Assembly: GCF_003994235.2 (NCBI RefSeq) | Contig: NZ_RYFG02000115.1 | Coordinates: forward strand, 1 to 64,000 | Reading direction: 5' to 3' | Length of the DNA stretch: 64,000 nucleotides | Origin: Candidatus Methylobacter oryzae | GTDB taxonomy: Bacteria > Pseudomonadota > Gammaproteobacteria > Methylococcales > Methylomonadaceae | In this document: positions 17,624 to 29,600 of the stretch, in pieces | Layout of the letters: every line of letters begins with the position of its first letter | Numbering within the stretch: position 1 is the stretch's first letter | Notes under the pieces: generated by a model | The model's database searches: none | Told to the model about the DNA's origin: nothing | What the model saw: only the letters and a program-made list of their open reading frames with translations | Program-made: the position numbers and the translations under genes

Positions 17624-20600
17624 ATGAAAAAAATTCTCACAATACCGAAGCAAGCGAACGTCAACATTAAGGAAAGCTCAACAAAGGATATCGCCATCAT
17701 CGGCGTCAGCCTGAAACTTGCCGATTATGAGGATACGGAAAATTTCTGGGAAGATTTGGTTTCCGCCAAGGATAGAATCCGCGCGATTCCCGAGCAACGC
17801 AAAAAAGACGCGGACGAAATCCTGCGTTTCTTGGGCCAAGACCCGGAGCAGTTTAGCTACCGGGAAATAGCCTACCTGGACAGGGTGGACGAGTTCGACT
17901 ACCGCTTCTTTCACCTGTCGCCGAAAGAAGCCGAAATTATGTCGCCGAACCAGCGGCTGTTCATGCAAACCGCATGGAAAGCGCTGGAAGATGCCGGATA
18001 CGGCGGCACGAAACTCAAAGGGGCCAAGGTCGGCGTATTCATGGGCATGAGTTCGGCCCACGAATACGGGGAACTGGCCGGCCAAATCTACCGAGACGAC
18101 AGCGAACAAATTTTCCTGAGCAACGTGCCGTCCAATACCGCGACCCGGCTTTCGTTTGTGCTGGATTGGCGCGGTCCCGCGCTGATGGTCGATACCGCCT
18201 GCTCGTCGTCGCTGACCGCGGTGCATCTGGCTTGCCGCGCATTGCGCGCGAATGAATGCAAGCTTGCCCTGGTCGGCACGGTCAAAACGGCGATTTTGCC
18301 GGTGGCTCTCGAGAAAGTGGAAATTGAATCCTCGGACGGCAGAACCCGGACATTCGATGACTCCTCGGACGGCACCGGCGGCGGCGAAGGCGTCATTGCG
18401 GTGCTGTTGAAGCCGCTTAACCAGGCTTTGAAGGATCAAGATTCGATTTATGCGGTCATCAAGGGCAGCGCGCTGAACCAGGACGGTACCGCCGCCGGCA
18501 TGACGGTGCCGAATGCCGACGCGCAGGCGGAATTAATCGACCAAGCCTGGAAAGATGCCGGAATAGACCCGCGAAACCTACGTTTTATAGAAGCGCATGG
18601 CACCGGCACCAAGCTGGGCGATCCTATTGAAATAGACGGCATTAACAAAGCCTTTGCTAAATACACCAACGACAGGCAATTCTGCGCGGTCAGTTCGGTG
18701 AAGACCAATTTCGGTCACCTGGATCACGCGGCAGGCCTGATTGGTCTGGTCAAGGCGGCTTTAAGCCTGCAAAAGAAAAAAATCCCGCCGCTGGCGCATT
18801 TCAAAAAAGCCAACAGCAAGATTCCGTTTGCAAACTCGCCGGTATTCCCGGCCGACAGGTTGATCGATCTGAGCGATGCGGAGCAGCCGCTGCTGTGCGG
18901 CGTCAGCGCTTTTGGCTTAAGCGGCGTCAATTGCCATGTCGTGTTGGAGGAAGCGCCCGCGCCAAAGCAAACCGATGTTTCTCCGAAAGTGTTCCACCGC
19001 TTCGAAAAAAAGCGCTGCTGGCTAAAAGTCCCTGCTGCTCCTTATGCAACGAATCGGGACGCGGTCTTCATCAAACAAACGCCGGCGCAAACGCCCGGAC
19101 AGCTTATTTACGAAATCGGCATCGACAGCGGCGAGGATTGGCTGCTGAATGAACATAAAGCGGGCGGGCAAACTTGCCTGGTTGGAGTTGCCTATTTTCA
19201 GTTACTCGCGGAAATTGCCAAAAAACAGGGCTATAAATCGCCGCTGGCCGTGCATGAGCTGTTCTGGGAAAACCTGCTGGTTATCACTCCGGAAGAAATA
19301 CGGACCTCCCCTGACCGCTTGGTCGCGACGTTAAAAGCATCGCCGGACGGTCATGCGGTTTCGGTACTGCGAAAACAACCGGCGGGCAATTGGACGCAGT
19401 ATGCGACCGCGGAAATAAAAACAGCGTTCGACACAGCTCCGGCACGCCTCGACATAGAACAAATAAAAGCGCGATGCGAAGCAATAGAACTACCCGGCCG
19501 TGGCTTTAATAGCGGCAATCAAAGTCTAGTCGAAGTCGGCAGACGCTGGGATTGCCTGGAAAAAATCTGGAAAAACGATAACGAACGCCTGACCCTTTTA
19601 AAGTTAAAGGATGAATTCAAGGCCGACTTGAATCGTTTTGACTTCCATCCGCCCCTGTTGGATGCGGCCTTGAGCTCGGGCCTGACGGAACCGGGCTTCC
19701 TGCCGATGATGTGCGCCGACGCAAAATTATACCGGCCCATCGGCGGGGAAATTTACAGCTATGTCACAGCCAAAAGCGAGTCGGAAGAAATACAAAAGTA
19801 CGATGTCGTTCTAGCCGATGCCGATGGACAACTATGCGCCGAGTTTCGCGGGCTTACGTTCAAACGCGTTCAACATCAATGCGGACTGTTCCGCACGGTT
19901 TGGCTTCCGAAAGAACAACAGCATTTGCAAACGCCCGGAGAAGTCTGTGTGCTGGGGAATTTTTCGCCATTGCAAGATAGGCAAACCTTTGCTATTCCAC
20001 GTTCGGAAGATCAGTGTATGGCGCTGATCGAGAATCTGGAAAAACACCGGATCGGTAAAATAATCTACTCCCCTTCCCTGCCGGATGGCGACTGCGCATC
20101 CCTGGAGGAACTTGAATCAAGTCTGGACCTGGGCGTAACCGGCCTGTTCCGACTGGTCAAAAACTTGATTAAACAGAATGGCACGCGAGCGCTGGAAATC
20201 CTGGTCATCGGCAAAAACACTTTCGAGGTAACGAACGACGAACCCCATTTAAATCCAGCTTATGCGGCGCTGTCGGGCTTGGCAAAAGTCATACCTTTAG
20301 AGTACGACAATATCGCCTGCAAATTTCTTGACCTGGATGACACGGCTACAGCGGAACAGGTTCTAGCTGAGTTTACCGGCTTCGACAGCCCGGCCAGACC
20401 TGCGGCTTACCGCAACGGCATACGCTACGAGCAGGATTTTCGAGCCATTCAAAGTTCGGGGACAGCCGTTGCAATTAAAGAGCAGGGCGTTTACCTGATC
20501 ACCGGCGGCCTAGGCGGAATGGGCATCGAATTCGCAAAAGACCTGGCCGCCCAAAAATCTGTAAAACTGGCGCTGATCGGGCGCACAGGCTTGCCGCCTC

Positions 20601-23600
20601 GCGAAGAATGGGCAGCAGCGCAGGACGGCAAGGTTGCCGAAAAAATCAAGGTGATCCTGGACATAGAAGCAGGCGGATCGGAAGTGCTGGTCATTGCGGC
20701 CGACGTGTCAGACCCGGTGCAAATGGAACAGGCAATCAACGAGACGCGCGAAAAGCTCGGCAACATAGACGGCGTGCTGCATTGCGCCGGAATCGCAGGC
20801 GACGGCTATTTGTTCAGGAAAGAAGAAGCGACTTTTGCCGGCGTACTGCGTCCGAAAATACAAGGGACTTGGCTTCTGGACCGGCTTACCCGGCAAGATA
20901 AGCCGGACTTTTTTATTCTTTGTTCGGCCCTGTCCGCGGTGCTCGGCGCTCCAGGGCAGGGCGATTACATTGCCGCGAACGCCTATCAGGACGCGTTTGC
21001 CGCGTTTCGGAACAAACAAGGCCTAAGAACGCTGGCGATCAATTGGCCGGCTTGGAAAGAAACCGGCATGGCTTTCGACTGGCAAGTCAGTGAAAGCCAG
21101 TACGCGCTGACCACAAAAGAGGCAATCGATCTTCTGCACAAGCTGCTTGCTTACGAAGGGAGCCAGGGCATCATTGTTCCGCCGGATCTTGTTATTCAAG
21201 ATGTCTCCCAAGCGCCGAAGGAAAAGGAACATACCGAAACAAAAGCGAAACAGCAGGCGACGGTCGTTCTTTCCGGCCGAGACGACGGCAGCTACAGCCC
21301 GGTCGAAATAGCCGTGGCTCAATCCTGGGCCGAGATTTTGGGCTACGACGAGATCAACGTGCTGGACGATTATTACAGCCTGGGCGGCGATTCAATCGAT
21401 GCGAATAAAATAAGCAATTTGATTGCGAAAAAACTCGGCACGAAAGTGTCGATGGACGTCATTTTCAGTCATCCGACCATCGAAAAATACGCAGCCTTTA
21501 TCGACAACAAAAACCGCGATAGCGAGTCCCGCAACGCTATCGAAGTCGTTGAAAAGCAGCCTTATTACCCGGCATCCGCGGCTCAACGCCGGCTGTACAT
21601 TCTCTGGGAATTGTCGAAACAGAGTCTCGGCTACAACCTGCCGAGCATTCTGTTTATAGAGAACAAAGTGGATGCCGGACAACTGGCCCGCGCTTTCGAC
21701 AAGCTGATAGCGCGGCACGAATCCTTCCGCGTTTCGTTTGCGATGAAAGAAGGGCGGCTTGTGCAGGTTATTGCCGACCATGTCGATTTCACGCTGTCCG
21801 AAATCGCGTTGAAAAGATCGGAGCTGGATGCCTACGCCGGAAAATTCTCCCGACCGTTCGATCTTGCCAAAGCCCCGCTGCTCAGGGCCGAATTGGCAAC
21901 GCTCGATACCGGCGAACAGGTGTTGCTGTTCGACGTTCACCATATCGTCGCCGATGCGTTTTCGCTGCAAATTATTTTTCAGGAATTGAATGCGTTTTAC
22001 AAAAACGAAAATCTTCCCGAACTGAAAATACAGTACAAGGATTTCGCCCGCTGGCAGAATGCGCATTTTGAAACGGAAGCTTTTAAAGTCCATCGGGATT
22101 ATTGGCTGAAACAATTCGAACAAGACATTCCGGTGCTGGATTTTCCGTTTGATTTCCAGAGACCTCCTGTCATCACTTATGAAGGCGCGGTGCTGTCGTT
22201 CTCCGTGGATGAAGAGCTTCTTAACAAGGTCCGCCATTTTTCGGCGAAAAATGAAACCACGCCGTTCATGGTGTTCCTTAGCGCTTTCTACCTACTGTTT
22301 CATAAATACAGCAGGCAGGATGATATCATTATCGCGATTGCCGACCTGGGCCGGAATGCGCCGGAAGTCAGCGAAACGATCGGCATGTTCATCAATCATC
22401 TGGCCATCAGGGCTTTCCCGAAAGACGAAAAAACGCCGGCGGCATTCCTGGCGGAAGTCAAAGAGCTGATGGTCAACGCCTATGCCCATCAGGAATACCC
22501 GTTCGACCAGTTAGTCCAGAAATTAAACCTGCCCAGGGACATGAGCCGCGATCCGTTGACAGGCATTACGTTCTCGTACATGAATTTCGAGCAGCCGGAG
22601 CAGGACGAAAGCGGACTGCAATTCAGGCCTTACCAGGGGCAAGTGAAAGATTCGTCGAAATTCGATATGGCGATTTTCGGCACGGAATTCCCGGATAAAA
22701 TCGATTTTGCGATCGAATATTACTCCGCCGTTCTCAGCGAAGCGACGATGGAACAGTTCGGCGCGCGTTTCCTGAAAACCCTCGGCGAGCTGGTCGGCGA
22801 AGCAGCGAAAACGATAGCCGACATCGATGTACTAACGGCGGGCGAGCGGGAAAAAATTCTCGTCGATTTTAATCGAACCCGTGTGCCTTATCCGGCCGAT
22901 CAATGCGTACACGAATTTTTCGAGGCGCAGGCGGAAAAAACGCCGGATGCGGTGGCGCTTGTTTTCGGCGAACAATCGCTAAGCTACAGCGAGCTGAACA
23001 GCCTCGCCAACCAAACGGCCCTCCATCTGCAAAGCATCGGCGTGGGGCCGGAAGTCTTGGTCGGCGTTTGCATGCAACGTTCGATTGAGATGATCGTCGG
23101 AATGTTGGGCATTTTGAAAGCCGGCGGGGCTTATTTGCCGTTGGACCCCGATTACCCGGCCGAGCGCCTGGCCTTCATGCTTGAAGACGCGCAAATCCTG
23201 GTTTTGCTGACGCAATCCAGCCTAACCGGAACATTGCCGGCTACGCAAGCGCGAATCCTGTGCATGGACAGCGCGGCTGAAAGCCTCCGGCAATTGAATT
23301 CCGCGAATATCCAAAGCGCGGTCAAGCCGGACAATCTGGCCTATGTGATCTATACCTCCGGCTCGACCGGCAAGCCGAAAGGCGTTGCGATCAATCATCG
23401 AAATACCGCGGCCTTTATTGCCTGGTCAAAAACGGTTTTTTCGCTGGAAGAATTGGCCGGCGTCGCGGCCACGACATCGATTTGCTTCGATCTTTCGGTA
23501 TTCGAAATATTCGTGCCGCTGGCTGTCGGCGGCAGCAGCATCCTGCTTGAAAACGCGCTGCGCCTGCCCGAATTGCCCGCCGACGCGAACGTGACGCTGC

Positions 23601-26600
23601 TGAACACGGTCCCATCCGTTATCAATGAGCTGGTTAAGCTGGATTTGATACCGGCGTCGGTACAGGTCGTTAATCTTGCCGGGGAAGCGTTAAAGAACGA
23701 TCTGGTGCAGCGCGTCTACCAGTCCGATACGATCAAGAAGGTCTACAACTTGTACGGGCCGACCGAGGATACAACGTATTCGACGTTCGCGCTGATGAAA
23801 AAAGGCGATACCGAAGCGCCGCTGATTGGCCGACCTATCGACAACACCCAGGCATTCATTTTGGACAACAACTGCCGTCCGGTTCCTATCGGCGTCGCAG
23901 GGGAACTTTACCTGGGCGGTGCGGGCCTGGCGCGCGGTTATTTGAACCGGCCGGAGATGACGGACGAACGCTTCATAGCCAATCCTTTCGGAGAGGCAGG
24001 ATCTAGGCTCTACAAAACCGGCGATTTGGCGCGATTCTTGGCGGACGGCAATATCCAATATCTGGGACGCCTGGACAATCAGGTGAAAATCCGCGGATTT
24101 CGGATCGAAATCCCTGAAATCGAAGCCACGCTCGGCAAATACCCGGCTATCGTCGAGAGTGCCGTGCTGGCCTTGGAAAGCTCCGACCGGAAAGAAAAGA
24201 CGCTGGTTGCTTATATCGTTGCGGATCAAAATCTTGATCCGGCGGAGCTTAAAAAATTCCTGAATCAATGGCTGCCCAGCCATATGGTCCCGTCCTCCTT
24301 CATCTTGCTGGATGCGATGCCGTTAACGCCGAACGGCAAAATGGATAGACGCGCCCTTGAGGCCATCGGTGGAAATTCCGGTGCGCCGGAAAACCAAGCC
24401 GTCATGCCGCAAACGGAATTGGAGGAGCGGATTGCCGGGCTTTGGAAAAAAGTCCTGCGCGTGGACAAAGTGGGCATTCATGATAATTTCTTTGAAGTTG
24501 GCGGTCATTCGCTGCTGTTGCTGCAATTGCAACAGGAATTGCAGACAGTGCTCGGGAAGCGTCCGCCGATGGTAGACTTGTTTCACTATCCGACCATTCA
24601 CGCTTTTGCGGCGCACCTGACCGGCGGCGCGAAGGCGCCGGAAATCGCCGCGCCTGCGCCAGCGGTTTCTTCCACGACGAAAGATATTGCGGTGATCGGT
24701 ATGGCCGGACGCTTTCCAGGCGCAAGCGACGTGGACAGCTTTTGGGCGAATTTGCGCGACGGCATCGAGTCGATCTCGTTTTTCTCCGAAGAAGAGCTGT
24801 TGGCGGAAGGTATCGATCCGGTGCTTGTCAGGAATCCCTCTTATGTCAAAGCCAATGGGATTTTGGACGGTATTGAGTTGTTCGATGCGGCCTTTTTCGG
24901 TTTCTCTCCGAGAGAAGCCGAAATCATGGACCCCCAACAACGCTTGTTCATGGAGTGCGCCGCGGCAGCGATTGAGCATGCCGGTTACGATGCGGAGCGG
25001 ATAAACAGGCCGGTCGGGGTTTTCGCCGGGGCCGGAATGAATACGTATTACACGGATAACCTAAGCTCCAACCGGGAACTGCTGCAAGCCGTCGGCGATT
25101 ATCAACTGATGGTCAGCAACCAAAACGATTTCATAACCACACGGACCTCCTACAAACTGAACCTGAAAGGGCCCAGCGTCAATATTCAAACGGCTTGTTC
25201 CACGTCGCTGGTTGCGGTGCATATGGCCTGTCAAAGCCTGTTGAACGGGGAATGCGACATCGCGCTGGCCGGCGGGATTTCGGTGAAAGCCAACCAAAAG
25301 TCAGGTTATCTTTACGTCGACGGCATGATCCTTTCTCCGGACGGCCACTGCCGGGCTTTCGATGCCGCTGCGCAAGGAACGGTCGGCGGCAACGGCGTCG
25401 GTATCGTGATGCTGAAAAAACTGGACCAGGCCATTGCGGACAAAGATTGCATCCACGCGGTCATTAAAGGTTCGGCGATCAATAACGACGGTATTTTGAA
25501 AGCCGGATACACAGCGCCGAGCGTGGAAGGCCAGGCGGAAGTGATTACACGGGCAATGCGCGGGATAGCTCCTGAAACCATTACCTATATAGAAACGCAC
25601 GGCACCGGCACACCAATGGGAGACCCGATTGAAATCGCGGCCTTGACCCAAGCTTATCAAGCCCATACCGGGAAAAAACAATTTTGCGCGATTGGTTCGG
25701 TAAAGACCAATATCGGCCATCTGGATGCGGCCGCCGGCATAGCGGGGCTGATTAAAACCATCCAGGCGCTGAAACATAAATCGTTGCCGCCGAGCCTGCA
25801 TTTTAAAAAGCCCAATCCTGAAATAGACTTCGCCGGCAGCCCGTTTTATGTGAATAGCCGTCAGGCCGAATGGACATCGGGCGGAACTCCGCGCCGCGCG
25901 GGCGTCAGCTCGTTCGGTATCGGCGGAACCAATGCCCACCTGGTTTTGGAGGAAGCGCCGGAAGTTTTACCGGCAAGCCATGAATCGCGCCCGCAAGTTC
26001 TGCTGTTATCGGCCAGAACGGAGTCCGCTCTGGAAAAGGCTACCGCGAACCTTGCCGAACATTTCCGGCAAAATCCGGACATCAATCTTGCCGATGCGGC
26101 ATTTACGCTGAATACCGGGCGAAAAGTCTTCAAGCATCGCCGCATGCTGGTTTGCCGGACCGCGGACGAGGCTGTAAAGACGCTAAGCACAGCAAACGGG
26201 CTGTTGAGCCGAAAATGCGAGAGCGACGGGCACCCGGTGGTGTTTTTGTTTTCCGGCCAAGGTTCCCAATACGTCAACATGGCGTCGGGACTCTATGCCC
26301 GTGAACCGGTTTTTCGCGAACAGGTTGATCGTTGCGCGAACATCCTGATCCCGTTGATGGGGCTTGATATAAGGGACATACTGTATCCGGCTAATGGCGC
26401 AACGGAGCAACAAGCAACTGAACTCGAACAAACGGCCGTCGCGCAGCCGGCGCTGTTTGTGATTGAATACGCGCTGTCGCAATTATGGATGGCCTGGGGA
26501 GTCCAGCCCGCCGCGATGTTGGGGCACAGCATCGGCGAATACGTTGCCGCCTGCCTGGCGGGCGTGTTTTCGCTGGAACAGGCGCTGGAGTTGGTTGCCT

Positions 26601-29600
26601 TGCGCGGACGCTTAATGCAGTCGCTTCCGGCAGGGGCTATGCTCAGCGTGGTGTTATCGGAACAGCAGATTCAGCCGTATTTGAACGCGGATATTTCGCT
26701 GGCCGCGGTCAACGCCTCGAGCTTATCTGTCGTTTCCGGCCCAAGCGACGCTATAGAGGCTTTGGAAAACCGCCTGTCCCTCCAGGATATTCAATCCATT
26801 CGCTTGCATACCTCCCACGCTTTTCATTCGGCGATGATGGAGCCTATCCTGCCGGCTTTTGTCGATTGCCTGAGCAAAATGACATTGAACGCGCCGCAAA
26901 AGCCTTATATATCCAATTTGAGCGGCGACTGGGTCACTGCCGAGCAAGCGACCGACCCGAATTATTGGGCCCGGCACTTGCGCTCCGCGGTACGTTTTAC
27001 CGACGGCATGGAAACCTTATTGAAAGCCCCGGAATCGGTATTTTTGGAAGTCGGGCCGGGGCGGGTGTTGACGACATTGGTCAAGCGCCATTCTCCTTCG
27101 ACAGGCGAGCCGGAAACCGTTTCCTCGCTGCCTTCGCCGAAAGATCCTGTTGACGATGACCAGACGGTTCTTGCTGCGTTGGGCAAACTATGGCTGGCGG
27201 GAGTATCGGCTGACTGGTTTGCTGTTCATGAACGCATGAAGCCCCGTCGAATAGCGATGCCGACCTATCCGTTTGAACGGCAACGCTATTGGATTGACGG
27301 GAAAGATGCGCCGGCGGGAAATTCGCCGGTTCCGCAAAACACAAGAGAAAAACTGCCTGATTGGTTTTATTTGCCGTCGTGGAAAATCTCCGCGCCATTG
27401 AATTTATGGCTGGAGCAGGAGCAAACACCGGAACCCGCCAATTGGCTGCTGTTTATCGACGATTGCGGTCTTGGCGATTCATTGGCCGAACAACTTGAAG
27501 GGCTTGGACAGGCAGTTGTCACGGTTAAGGCAGGCAAAGCATGGCGGCAATTATCGGATAATGCCTATGTCATGAACCCGGAAACAGCGGAAGACTATGA
27601 AACCCTGCTGAATCAGCTGAGAGCAACGCAAAGCCTGCCGCAGACCATTGTTCATCTGTGGTCGGTCAACCGCTTGGATAGTCGCGGAACGGAAACCGAG
27701 ATCACCGCACAGGCGCAGGCAACGGGCTTTTACAGCTTGCTGTTCCTGGCGCAGGTGCTCGGAAAACAGCAGCAATCGCCGCTGGAACTGATCGCCGTCT
27801 CCAACAACATGCAGGCCGTTACCGGAGATGAACAACTGCAACCGGAAAAAGCGACGTTGCTGGGCCCCGTGCAAACGATTCCCCAGGAATATGCGAACAT
27901 TCAATGCCGAAGCGTGGACGTAACCCTGCCGATTGCAAACGCCGAATCGGAACAACGGCTGATCGGGCAACTGTTGGCGGAAATCCTGAGTAAAACGGCT
28001 GACAGGGCGATAGCCTATCGCGGCAAACAGCGCTGGCTACCGTCTTACGAATCTATTCATTTAGAGCAAGCGAAAACAAAGAAAAGGTCATTGTTAAAAG
28101 AAAAAGGCACCTACTTGATTACCGGCGGTTTGGGCGGCATCGGGCTGACGCTGGCGGAATATCTGGGCAAAAACTTCTCTGCCAACCTGATTTTAATCGG
28201 CCGCTCGGCTTTTCCGCAGCAAAATGACTGGGCCGGATGGCTTGAAAGCCACGAAGCCGATGACGAAACCAGCCTGAAAATTCAAGCGCTGCAAGCACTG
28301 GAAAACCAGGGCGTCCGGCTATGGATTGCCCAGGCCGACGCGGCAAATCTGCAACAAATGCAGGATGTCGTTGCGAAGGCCAACGAACGCTTCGGTCCGA
28401 TTCACGGCGTCATTCATGCGGCAGGACTTGCAGGCGGCGGCGTGATCCAGCGCAAAACGCCGGAAACTGCCGCATCGGTTCTGGCGCCGAAAGTCGACGG
28501 GAGCGTGGTTCTGCATACGCTGTTTAAGGACGCAAAGCTGGATTTCTTGCTCCTTTGTTCTTCATTGAGCGCGATTTTTGAAGCGTTCGGCCAGGTGGAT
28601 TATTGCGCGGCCAATGCTTTTCTCGATGCTTACGCCCTTTATCTTCGTTCGCAGGGAATTCCGGCCATCAGCCTTAACTGGGATCTGTGGCGCGAGGTGG
28701 GCATGGCGGTCAAAACCGCAACGCCCGATTCGTTGCGGGAGCGGCGCGAACAAGAGATGCAGCTCGGCATCACGCCGGAGGAAGGCCGGGAAGTCTTCCG
28801 GTTGGTCATGGAATCCGCGCTGACAAGGCTTATGGTGTCAACGCAAAAGCTGGAGCCGCGGCTGGAGCGGCCCGCTACGGCCGCTCTCCCTGAGCCGGAG
28901 CCGAAAACAGCGGACAGTGCGATGCGGATGCATTCGCGGCCCGAATTATCGGTACCTTTGGTCGTTCCTCGCTCGAATATCGAGCTTGCGCTGGTCAATA
29001 TCTGGCAGAAGCTGTTAGGGATTGAACCCATTGGAACCCAGGATGATTTTTTCGAGCTGGGAGGCGATTCGCTGCTGGCAATCGGTTTGATATCGAAGCT
29101 AAAAGAGAAATTAAACAAAGAGCTGTCCACCGCGTCTCTCTACCAGGCTTCCACCGTCGAAAAGCAGGCCATCCTGCTGATGGAGCAGGACGACTCGTCG
29201 CCGTGGTCGCCGCTGGTCGATATTCAACCGGAAGGATCGAAGCCGCCGCTGTTTTGCGTTCATCCTGCCGGAGGCCATGCGATTTGTTATTACGATCTTT
29301 CCCGCTGTCTGGATAAGGACCAGCCTTTTTACGGGCTCCAGGCATCCGGGCTTGAGGAAGGCCAGGAACCTTACGCCACGGCAGAAGAGATGGCGGCCTT
29401 TTACCTTAAAACGATCAAAGAGCATTTCCCGCAGGGGCCCTACCGCTTGGCCGGTTGGTCCTTTGGCGGACTGATTGCGTTTGAATTGGCCCAACAGTTC
29501 AGGGTGCAAGGGGACGAGGTTGCTTTGCTGGCTTTATTCGACACGCAACTGTCGGACACGTTGACCGGGGATCAGGTTGCCGAAGAGGACAGCGCTGAAA

